Of a DNA stretch of 5,784 nucleotides, positions 1 to 5,762 are shown piece after piece. Position 1 is the stretch's first letter. Every line of letters begins with the position of its first letter. The DNA comes from Methanobrevibacter sp. Lineage in GTDB: Archaea; Methanobacteriota; Methanobacteria; Methanobacteriales; Methanobacteriaceae. The stretch is from contig JAFRCZ010000135.1 in NCBI GenBank assembly GCA_017404125.1, forward strand, positions 1 through 5,784, written 5' to 3'. Made by a program: the position numbers and the translations under genes. The notes under the pieces are model-generated. The model did no database searches, was not told the origin of the DNA, and saw only the letters and a list, made by a program, of their open reading frames with translations.

Positions 1-187
1 GTCTTCCTTTAGCAAGTGTTTGATTAAAGTAATCATTTATTTCTGTATTGATTTTATATATGTAAGTTCCACATATTATAGAAATAACTAGGATGGAACC
101 TATCAATAATATTACTTCAACACTTGTTTGACCACAAGTATCTGATTTGAGACATTCCATCTTGTGCATAATTTTTGACTTTTTCAT
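1..187 (-). CDS. Class III signal peptide pilin-like protein (partial, C-terminus outside window)
   Basis: Sixty-two codons are visible from ATG at 187 and the frame is still open at base 1, so the C-terminus is missing. The N-terminus is a basic leader (MKKSKIMHKM...) ending in G19, followed by QTSVEVILLIGSILVISII. This is the archaeal class III (type IV prepilin-like) pattern: Gly at -1, Gln at +1, Glu at +5, then a hydrophobic helix of about 20 residues. In this family the EppA-type prepilin peptidase cuts before the Gln, and the hydrophobic helix packs into a pilus core or anchors the protein in the membrane. The visible mature part has one N-glycosylation sequon (NQT). ATG 187 is the first start after an in-frame TAA; the only SD-like bases are a weak GGT, and ATGs at 169 or 160 are alternatives. 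It follows the other pilin gene by 23 bases, so co-transcription is likely. The family is clear, but the exact appendage is not. Confidence 0.5.
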   Translation of the reverse strand, partial: MKKSKIMHKMECLKSDTCGQTSVEVILLIGSILVISIICGTYIYKINTEINDYFNQTLAKGR

Positions 188-210
188 TGTCTTTGACCAT
201 CTTGAAAAAT

Positions 211-461
211 CTAATAAATGCTTACATTATTTCTAATGGAACTGATGTCCTGTGTTGCATTCAATCCGCTAGCATTGTTGCTGAAGTAAGATCTGTAAAT
301 CAATAATCCTGCCAAAGCTATTACAATCACTCCTCCAAAGAGCAGAATATACTCTGCAGCTCCTTGACCTGAGTTGTCTTTTGAAACGGCTTTAAGATTT
401 CTCTTTATGTTTCCAATTATTTTCCAGTTCTATTTTTACTTTTATTTTTTTCAAAAATCAT
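211..461 (-). CDS. Short class III signal peptide pilin-like protein, with an apparent -1 frame change near its start
   Basis: A strong start (GAGGTGA, then ATG at 461-459) opens a frame that stops after 14 codons ([14 protein letters not shown], then TAA). The pilin frame, -1 to it, is open from 429 to 211 and has no ATG, GTG or TTG before its hydrophobic core. Joining the two at the AAAA run (423-420) gives an 83-residue protein: a 32-residue basic leader ending NSG, then [20 protein letters not shown] and a short tail. Gly -1, Gln +1, Glu +5 and the hydrophobic helix are the class III prepilin signature, so cleavage by an EppA-like peptidase before Gln33 is expected, leaving a 51-residue mature minor pilin or pilin-like subunit. 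The tail carries three N-x-S/T sequons. The frame break could be an assembly error, a real mutation, or -1 slippage of tRNA-Lys on A-AAA before the stop. The second pilin gene lies 23 bases downstream. The family is well supported; the intactness of the gene is not. Confidence 0.5.
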
Positions 462-468
462 TGTTTCA

Positions 469-475
469 CCTCATT
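469..475 (-). promoter_or_regulatory. Ribosome binding site of the frame-broken pilin gene
   Basis: On the minus strand the start region reads aatGAGGTGAaacaATG. The purine-rich block complements the archaeal 16S rRNA 3' end. It supports ATG 461 as the true start even though that frame closes after 14 codons. About eight bases separate the GGTG core from the start codon. Confidence 0.5.
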
Positions 476-497
476 GTTTGTAAATTTTAATGACTTA

Positions 498-532
498 TTA
501 TTTAAATATTGGCTTTTTTTCTTATTTAAATA
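498..532 (-). promoter_or_regulatory. Duplicated TTATTTAAATA palindromic elements upstream of the pilin genes (possible TATA/regulatory sites)
   Basis: The 11-mer TTATTTAAATA occurs at 498-508 and again at 522-532, 24 bases apart. Each contains the palindrome TATTTAAATA, and the second extends to TTATTTAAATAA. They lie about 37-71 bases upstream of the pilin ATG. Archaeal promoters use an A/T-rich TATA box about 25 bases before the transcription start, so one copy could be the TATA box and the other a second promoter or a regulator site. In DNA of about 12% G+C such words also arise by chance, so this is only a candidate. Confidence 0.5.
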
Positions 533-757
533 ATAATTTAAGGTTAATATTCCAATTAAAATATAATTTAGTTGTTTAACATAAATTTAACAATTATATT
601 TGATTTTTTACTCCTTTTAAGATATTTTAATCCTTTTTGAATTTTATAATTTCAAGTCATTTTTTTACTTAATTTTTCAATTTTAAAAATGAAATCAATT
701 TAAAAATTTTTATTATTTCTCAAATCCGATTTTTAATTCTTAATTTTTTATTTTAAT

Positions 758-795
758 AGATTTTTTATTAATTTTTAGATTTTTTACTAATTTTT
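758..795. repeat. 19-base tandem repeat, two adjacent copies
   Basis: AGATTTTTTATTAATTTTT (758-776) is followed directly by AGATTTTTTACTAATTTTT (777-795); the copies differ at one base (T768 against C787). A decayed third unit, TGCATTTTTTCAATTATTA, follows from about 797. The arrangement suggests slippage duplication in A+T-rich spacer DNA. Phased A/T tracts could also bend the DNA or attract histones or other chromatin proteins, which is speculative. Confidence 0.5.
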
Positions 796-812
796 ATGCA
801 TTTTTTCAATTA

Positions 813-833
813 TTAAAAACAAAATTATATAAA
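813..833 (+). promoter_or_regulatory. Candidate archaeal promoter (BRE plus TATA box) for the membrane-protein operon
   Basis: TTATATAAA (825-833) is preceded by an A-rich BRE-like stretch, TTAAAAACAAAA (813-824), close to the archaeal consensus. A second TATA-like word, TTATAAATA, lies at 843-851. Transcription starting about 25 bases downstream would give a leader of roughly 200 bases before the GTG start. The whole spacer is so A/T-rich that a nearer promoter (around 1000-1050) cannot be excluded. Confidence 0.5.
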
Positions 834-1062
834 TGATTAAGGTTATAAATAAATATTAATTATGGTTAATTTTTTAATTATATGCTTAGATTCACTATAT
901 TTTAAAATTTTATCATAAATTAAATGAAATTTTAGGATTTTAAATAATTTTTTGAAATCATTTAAAATATTAAGAATTTTAATCTATTTAAATCAAGATT
1001 GGATTTAAGAAATTTAATTAAAACTTAAAAATAATTAATTTAATGAATATTTGATATTTTTT

Positions 1063-1068
1063 AGGTGG
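1063..1068 (+). promoter_or_regulatory. Ribosome binding site that decides the start of the membrane protein
   Basis: AGGTGG sits five bases before GTG 1074. The alternative GTG at 1065 lies inside this site and has only T-rich sequence before it, so 1074 is the better start. An in-frame TAG at 1062-1064 rules out any start farther upstream. Confidence 0.5.
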
Positions 1069-1073
1069 GTTCA

Positions 1074-2945
1074 GTGGCAGATTCGTTAGATATATTTACT
1101 GGTATTCTATTAACAGTTATAGGTTTAGTTCTTGTTTATGGGAGTATTGTTTATCGTTTGATAGATTTAATTCTCATTATAGGTGTTTTAATCACCATAT
1201 TCGGTTTATACAAATTACTTCCTGCATTCATTATGAGAATTTTAGATTCAAGAAGCTTAAATAGACGTTCAAGACGTAATGGATTGAATCAAAGATCTAA
1301 AAATGATACTTTATCCCGTGTAGTGGAAAGCGCTAAGGAAGTTGAGGATTTAGTTAATGCTAAATTAGACGGCAGTTCCAAATCCCCATCAAAATCAATC
1401 TTAAAAACTCATGATTATGCTGATGAAGATTTAGATTCCTCTTCCACAACTCTTGATGAGTTCTTAAATAATAATGCCCCAAAAGAACCTAAACCAAAAT
1501 TTGACTTGCCAATCGACCAATCAAAACAAGTCCTTAAAACCAAACCAGTAAAGGAGGAAAAGCCTAAATTTAAATTGCCTTCCATAAGAAAGTCTAACAA
1601 GCCTAAGAAAAGAAGCTATGGTTATTTGGAAGAGAATCAGGAAGAATCCAATCCTGATACTGTTTACTTTACTCCAAATTATGAAAAGCCTATGAAAGTT
1701 ACTCGCAGACCAAAAAGGAAATCTGAAACAATTAATTTGGCTGATGCTCCCAAAAGGTCCAGTGAGATTTCAAAAGCTTTGGCTAGCGTTGGCGAAGCTG
1801 AAACCGTTTATGATAATGAAGTGTCTGATGAAAGTTACAGCTTAATGCCTAAAACCATTGATGAGGAAATCATATTGCCTATTGATGAGATAGATTTAGA
1901 GCCACAAGAAGAACCGATTTATAATTTATCCCAATCTGAAAATACCCTTTACAATAATGTAATCTATGATGAGAATACTGAAGAAGACTTCATAACTCCT
2001 ATTTATGCAGATGAAGGTTACAGAGAGGAACATGGCATAACTTATGAAGACTATCAAGAAATCGATGATTTGCCAGGGGATGAAGAAGGAGAAGATTCAG
2101 AAATAAAAGAAGATATTGATTTTATCGCTCCTGAAATAGGTGTAGATGTTGAAAGCTTACCAAGGCCAACATCCATTGCATCTACAAACCCAATAGCTTC
2201 CAAAAAAGATGCTCATGCAAACTTATCTAGACCACATAAAAAGGTTGAAACTCTTGCTTCTCCAAAACCTAAAGCTAAGGTTGAAGAGATTCCTAAGCCA
2301 ATTGAAAAATTTGTAGAGATTCCTAAGCCAAGTGCAGAAGTTGAAGAGATTCCTAGACCTGTTCCAAAAGGTCAAATATCAAATCCACAAGATGAAATTG
2401 TTGCTGCACCTATTGTTGAAGTTATAGATTCTCCTGATGAAATCATTACAATAGACCCTAATGATCCTGAATCAATTCCTATTCCAAAATTATTGAACAG
2501 TTATGTAATTTGCGAAAAAGGAATTTTAACTTCCCAGGAAGCTTTTGAAGAGGTTGCAAATCATTCCAAAGAAGAAATCTTATTGGAAGCTCCAACCATT
2601 AAGGATATGGGTGACAGATTCCTGTCCAGTCTTTCAAAAATCAAATCAAGAGTCATCATAGAAGAATTTGATTTGGAAGATATTTCATATGTTCTTTTAT
2701 TAAGTTCCCTTATTAAAAAAGGAGTTGAAATAAAGACTTTGGCTTCTGTTGATTCATTCAACTTAATTGGAGATACATCCCATGCATTGTTAATATCCAA
2801 CAGCATAGATGAAGATGACTTTGAATATGGTGCTGTCTATGATGATGAGGAATCAGTTGAAAACATTAAACAGCTATTCGAATCCTCATGGAAATTAGCT
2901 AATGATTTAAATATTAATGCGCTTATTGAAAATAATAATAATTAA
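1074..2945 (+). CDS. Membrane-anchored protein with long disordered tether and C-terminal PLD/TrmB-effector-like domain
   Basis: I do not recognise a named family for the whole 623-residue protein (counted from GTG 1074). Residues about 7-27 and 29-53 are two hydrophobic helices forming a hairpin. A basic patch follows (six Arg between 55 and 70), so by the positive-inside rule the rest should be cytoplasmic. Residues about 70-470 are low complexity, rich in Glu, Asp, Ser, Pro and Lys, surely largely disordered, and include three 10-residue repeats with an EIPKP core at 403-432. Residues about 473-615 look globular: alternating strands and helices, with KEEILLEAP, SRVIIEEFD, KGVEIKTLAS and HALLISNSI, then an acidic helix. 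This order resembles the phospholipase D-like effector domain of TrmB-type regulators, but without HxKxxxxD motifs, so ligand binding or scaffolding is likelier than catalysis. That assignment is inferred by eye. The UPF0173 hydrolase gene follows after 22 bases and is probably co-transcribed. A GTG start and a long A+T-rich leader precede it. Confidence 0.5.
   Translation: MADSLDIFTGILLTVIGLVLVYGSIVYRLIDLILIIGVLITIFGLYKLLPAFIMRILDSRSLNRRSRRNGLNQRSKNDTLSRVVESAKEVEDLVNAKLDGSSKSPSKSILKTHDYADEDLDSSSTTLDEFLNNNAPKEPKPKFDLPIDQSKQVLKTKPVKEEKPKFKLPSIRKSNKPKKRSYGYLEENQEESNPDTVYFTPNYEKPMKVTRRPKRKSETINLADAPKRSSEISKALASVGEAETVYDNEVSDESYSLMPKTIDEEIILPIDEIDLEPQEEPIYNLSQSENTLYNNVIYDENTEEDFITPIYADEGYREEHGITYEDYQEIDDLPGDEEGEDSEIKEDIDFIAPEIGVDVESLPRPTSIASTNPIASKKDAHANLSRPHKKVETLASPKPKAKVEEIPKPIEKFVEIPKPSAEVEEIPRPVPKGQISNPQDEIVAAPIVEVIDSPDEIITIDPNDPESIPIPKLLNSYVICEKGILTSQEAFEEVANHSKEEILLEAPTIKDMGDRFLSSLSKIKSRVIIEEFDLEDISYVLLLSSLIKKGVEIKTLASVDSFNLIGDTSHALLISNSIDEDDFEYGAVYDDEESVENIKQLFESSWKLANDLNINALIENNNN
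2280..2369 (+). repeat. Three in-frame 30-base repeats encoding an EIPKP-type decapeptide
   Basis: At an exact 30-base period (20-base cores at 2281, 2311 and 2341) the gene repeats a unit encoding VEEIPKPIEK, FVEIPKPSAE and VEEIPRPVPK. The first two cores differ at one base (TTGAAGAG against TTGTAGAG). A weaker related stretch (VETLASPKPK) lies just upstream. These repeats sit near the C-terminal end of the disordered tether and probably arose by slippage. Pro-Lys-Glu repeats of this type usually act as extended spacers. Confidence 0.5.
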
Positions 2946-2957
2946 AATTACTTAAAA

Positions 2958-2963
2958 AGGTGA
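2958..2963 (+). promoter_or_regulatory. Ribosome binding site of the UPF0173 hydrolase
   Basis: AGGTGA lies four bases before ATG 2968, within the 22-base gap after the upstream stop codon. It fixes the start and shows that the gene has its own initiation site within an operon-like arrangement. Confidence 0.5.
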
Positions 2964-2967
2964 AATT

Positions 2968-3684
2968 ATGGAAATTAGATGGTTAGGTCATTCTGCATTT
3001 GAATTGATCAGTGATGAAGGAGTAAAAATATTGGTAGATCCATTTATCAGCAATAATCCTGCATGTCCTCTTCCTGTTGAGGAATTCGATGCAAACATTA
3101 TCTGCATAACTCATGGTCACTCTGACCATTTTGGAGATGCAATGGAAATAGCTAACAATACAAATGCAACTCTTGTTGCAAACCATGAGATTTCTTTATT
3201 CCTAGGGGAACAAGGCTTTGACTGTGTAAGCATGAATACTGGGGGGTCTGTTTTTATCCAAGGAATTAAAATAACTATGCTTGATGCAAAACATTCATCT
3301 TCCATTGACTTTACTGATGAAATCCGTCCTGCAGGAGATCCTGGAAGTTTCCTATTCACTTTTGAAGATGGTACAAAGGTATTCCATGCAGGAGACACTG
3401 GATTATTCTCTGATATGGAGAATGTCATTGGAAAAATCTATAAGCCTGATATTGCAATGGTTCCAATTGGAGACAAATTCACTATGGGTCCGTTTGAAGG
3501 AGCTTTAGCTGCTATGTGGATAGCTCCAAAAGTTGTCATTCCAATGCATTACAATACTTTCCCTGTAATTGAACAGGATACTGCAATATTCTCTAATTTT
3601 GTTAGTCAGCTTCATCCTAAAGTTGAAGTTGTTGTCATGAATCCATTGGAATATTACAAACCTGATTTCGAAAAAGAAGAATAA
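2968..3684 (+). CDS. UPF0173 family metal-dependent hydrolase (metallo-beta-lactamase fold)
   Basis: The 238-residue product starts with MEIRWLGHSAFEL, the typical opening of the UPF0173 branch of the metallo-beta-lactamase superfamily (relatives include UlaG-type lactonases), and is full length for it. The metal-site motifs are all present: THGHSDH (H49, H51, D53, H54), DAKHSSS (H109), FHAGDTG (H140, D143) and VIPMHYNT (H194). D24 in LVDPF is also a family feature. The protein should therefore be an active, soluble, probably two-metal hydrolase in the cytoplasm; no signal peptide or membrane helix is seen. The physiological substrate of this family is not established, so no gene symbol is given. 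It lies 22 bases behind the membrane-anchored protein and has a good RBS, so the two are likely co-expressed; whether they work together is unknown. A hairpin overlapping its stop codon probably ends the transcript. Confidence 0.5.
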   Translation: MEIRWLGHSAFELISDEGVKILVDPFISNNPACPLPVEEFDANIICITHGHSDHFGDAMEIANNTNATLVANHEISLFLGEQGFDCVSMNTGGSVFIQGIKITMLDAKHSSSIDFTDEIRPAGDPGSFLFTFEDGTKVFHAGDTGLFSDMENVIGKIYKPDIAMVPIGDKFTMGPFEGALAAMWIAPKVVIPMHYNTFPVIEQDTAIFSNFVSQLHPKVEVVVMNPLEYYKPDFEKEE

Positions 3685-3714
3685 AATTCATAAATTTTAT
3701 TTTTTTATTTTTTT
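3681..3714 (+). terminator. Hairpin plus double T7 tract ending the hydrolase operon
   Basis: ATAAAATT (3681-3688), loop CATA, AATTTTAT (3693-3700) is a perfect 8-base stem that includes the TAA stop codon. It runs into seven T (3700-3706), an A and seven more T (3708-3714). Archaeal RNA polymerase terminates at U-tracts with little need for a hairpin, so the T-tracts are the main evidence. The stem is pure A/T apart from the loop and hence weak. Confidence 0.5.
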
Positions 3715-3726
3715 AACTATTTTTAT

Positions 3727-3733
3727 AAAAAAA
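3727..3733 (-). terminator. Candidate T-tract terminator of rqcH
   Basis: On the minus strand a run of seven T lies 17 bases after the rqcH stop codon. The A/T-only region beyond it also contains the terminator of the convergent operon. No convincing hairpin accompanies it, so this is a U-tract type candidate. Confidence 0.5.
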
Positions 3734-3749
3734 GAATTAGAAAATGGAT

Positions 3750-5762
3750 TTATACAAAATCACATTTTCCACTAGGCAATACTCTAACTACATCATCTAG
3801 ACTTAGTATGTCATCCTCATTGATTCTAGACAATATCTCTTTAGCTATTTTTTCCTTTTTGGTATAGCCTGGCTTTATGGTTACAAATTTATTGGTATGA
3901 TTTTTCATGGCATCTGTTGGTCCAGCCATGATTCTCTTTTCACCATCATAGTCAACAAGGCCAATGGATATTTCAAGCTTTGCTCCCCTAATATAGTTTC
4001 TATGTCCACGAATGATAAATGCGCCTTTTGGCACAAATTCTCCTGAAACGGGGGTTTTTGAAACTTGGTCTGGCTCCACCCAATAGACATCTTGAGATGT
4101 GAAGTTTTTCGACCAAGCACTTGAAAAGGAAGCTGAAAACTCCCCTAATTCTTTAAGCAAATTGTCATTTAATGAATCGGATGGAACTTTTGCAACAACT
4201 GACGGAGCACCATGTATATCCGCATGCAAATAAATATCATTTTGTTCTAAATATTTCTTTACAACGGATTCATTTGTACCTGCATCTCTACCGCAGACAA
4301 CCAAAATTCCTTCGCTTGATACAAACCATCTTAACTTTTCATACCATTTAAGATTCTTTTTAACTCTTTTTTGTGGGATCATGATATTTGACATTGCCTT
4401 CTCTTTTTTTGCTTCCATATCAGCAAGTTGCCTTTTGGTGTTTTCAATAGCTATCAAAGCACCTTTGATTTTTCGCTTAGCTTTTTTAGCCTTTTCATAG
4501 TAAACTTCAGCGTTGTCAGGTATGGATTTCTTACTATCAAGTGCAATGCTCACATCATCTATTTTCAATGTGATGTTTCCGAGCGGATCCATGGATTCAA
4601 AAATCTGTGCATCAGCCATTCCAGACTTTTTAGCATCCTTTAGGGTTTTTCCTATCTCTTTCCATCCATAGTCCTTTTCCCTTGCGCCTTTAATGACATT
4701 TAAGATGTTTTCCACCTGAACATAATTTGTAAACAATAATTCTCCTTTCCTTTGGGAATCTTCAATTGTCCTTTCAAAGTTATGGAGTGTCTCTTCCTGC
4801 TTTTCAAGCCTTTTTGAAAACTTGGATACCTTCTTATTCCATGCAGCTTCCTGAATGTCTGTTATTTCATTTTTCACTTTAGATGAGTAGAACTCATCGC
4901 ATGCTTCATTGAATGAGTCAAACTCTTCCCTTTCAAACCCTTCATATTGTGTTAAATTGATTGAAACAACATCCTCTTTAGCCTTATATTTCTTATCAGG
5001 ATTTTCCAATTGCAGTTTTTCAATTTCTTTTTCATTGTTTACAATCATCGGACTAAATTCCTTTTTCTCCAAAGGTTCAAAAAGAGTTTTTAAAGCGTTG
5101 AAAATAGTTAATATGTCTTCTCCACTTAAATCAGAGCAATGGGTCTTTTTGTTGATTTCAGTATTTAGCATAATCTCTTCAGCATATAGGCTTCCCAGAC
5201 CATTTTTAGCTAAAACCCTAACAATCTCTTCATCTTCTCCTCCGGCCACAATCTCTTTGAATTCTTCAATTGTTAATGTGATTGGATTTATCCCATTTTC
5301 CTGTGGGAAAATATATTCTTTTTTGGAGCTTATGTCCCTATCGCTCCATTGCTTCCTTTTAAGAGGCTGAATGATTTCATTAGATTCATTTAGCAATATG
5401 ATATTTCCTTTCGCAAATAATTCCACTATAAGGGTATAGGTTTCCTCTTTCTGCATTTTGATTTCTGCAACTCTATCAAAATAGTGCTGATTTATGCTTA
5501 CGACATTTTCAACCTTTACCCTTTTTCTCAGAATCATTGGAAACCTCGGTGTATTGTGAGTATTTGTTAATGGATATTGGCTCAAATGCATTCTTTTTCC
5601 AGCCTGTATTACAAGATCCAATCTTCCAGTACCTGCCTTATGGAACCTTATTACTATAGTGTCTTTAGTAGGCTGGAATGATTTATCCACTCTTGCACCA
5701 ACAAGTAAATCGTTTAATTCCTGACATATTGTGTAAATGTCAACGTTTGTCATTGATTTCAT
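3750..5762 (-). CDS. rqcH: RqcH/Rqc2/NEMF family ribosome-associated quality control factor (NFACT protein)
   Basis: The 670-residue product is a full-length archaeal NFACT protein. This family binds obstructed large ribosomal subunits carrying peptidyl-tRNA, and studied members recruit tRNA to add C-terminal tails that mark stalled chains for degradation. The NFACT-N part (about 1-210) shows NVDIYTICQEL, with D8 matching the conserved N-terminal Asp, and FDRV with D96-R97, the Asp-Arg pair needed for tailing in characterised relatives. Helix-hairpin material follows, then two charged coiled-coil stretches (about 305-375 and 417-462). The NFACT-R (DUF814) part begins at KWYEKLRWF (K472) and continues with SSEGILVVCGRDAGTNE, LHADIHGAPSVV (H513, D515, H517), WVEPDQVSKTPVSGEF and FIIRGHRNYIRGAKL. 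There is no eukaryotic-type NFACT-C extension, as expected in archaea. ATG 5762 has AGTGAT three bases before it; ATG 5753 is the alternative. It is convergent with the hydrolase operon, and its promoter lies beyond the window. Confidence 0.5.
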   Translation of the reverse strand: MKSMTNVDIYTICQELNDLLVGARVDKSFQPTKDTIVIRFHKAGTGRLDLVIQAGKRMHLSQYPLTNTHNTPRFPMILRKRVKVENVVSINQHYFDRVAEIKMQKEETYTLIVELFAKGNIILLNESNEIIQPLKRKQWSDRDISSKKEYIFPQENGINPITLTIEEFKEIVAGGEDEEIVRVLAKNGLGSLYAEEIMLNTEINKKTHCSDLSGEDILTIFNALKTLFEPLEKKEFSPMIVNNEKEIEKLQLENPDKKYKAKEDVVSINLTQYEGFEREEFDSFNEACDEFYSSKVKNEITDIQEAAWNKKVSKFSKRLEKQEETLHNFERTIEDSQRKGELLFTNYVQVENILNVIKGAREKDYGWKEIGKTLKDAKKSGMADAQIFESMDPLGNITLKIDDVSIALDSKKSIPDNAEVYYEKAKKAKRKIKGALIAIENTKRQLADMEAKKEKAMSNIMIPQKRVKKNLKWYEKLRWFVSSEGILVVCGRDAGTNESVVKKYLEQNDIYLHADIHGAPSVVAKVPSDSLNDNLLKELGEFSASFSSAWSKNFTSQDVYWVEPDQVSKTPVSGEFVPKGAFIIRGHRNYIRGAKLEISIGLVDYDGEKRIMAGPTDAMKNHTNKFVTIKPGYTKKEKIAKEILSRINEDDILSLDDVVRVLPSGKCDFV

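Larger units (their letters stand above)
462..1073. other. Long divergent, extremely A+T-rich intergenic region with no gene seen
   Basis: Between the divergent pilin and membrane-protein genes there is no convincing reading frame and no recognisable tRNA or structured RNA. By direct count, bases 481-1060 hold 68 G or C in 580, about 12%. The plus strand is dominated by T-tracts from about 600 to 810 and then becomes more A-rich. The region contains TATA-like boxes, duplicated palindromes near the pilin side and a 19-base tandem repeat in the middle. It most likely serves as a double promoter and regulatory region; that role is inferred from gene orientation. Confidence 0.5.

Noticed and set aside
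211..429. Independent start (ATA or ATT) within the pilin frame without any frameshift
   Set aside because: No RBS precedes these codons, and a strong RBS with ATG exists just upstream in the neighbouring frame; a frame change is the simpler reading.
758..795. Tandem repeat as the start of a CRISPR array
   Set aside because: The two 19-base copies are directly adjacent without spacers and consist almost wholly of A and T.
1065..1073. GTG 1065 as start of the membrane protein
   Set aside because: It overlaps the AGGTGG ribosome binding site and has no SD-like sequence of its own; GTG 1074 is correctly spaced.
2550..2590. H-x-K (NHSKEEILLE) in the C-terminal domain of the membrane protein as a possible HKD catalytic motif
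   Set aside because: The Asp required four residues after the Lys is missing (Leu there), and the second half of the domain has no HKD either, so a catalytic PLD is not supported.
2983..3428. Minus-strand open frames opposite the UPF0173 hydrolase
   Set aside because: They overlap the conserved metal-site coding sequence on the other strand and show no family features.
4428..4643. 71-codon plus-strand frame opposite the rqcH coiled-coil region
   Set aside because: It is a Phe/Ser-rich antisense shadow without an RBS.
4909..5370. 153-codon open frame on the plus strand opposite rqcH
   Set aside because: It lies wholly antisense to the well-supported NFACT coding region, is Ser/Leu/Phe-rich as expected of a complement shadow, and has no RBS or recognisable domain.
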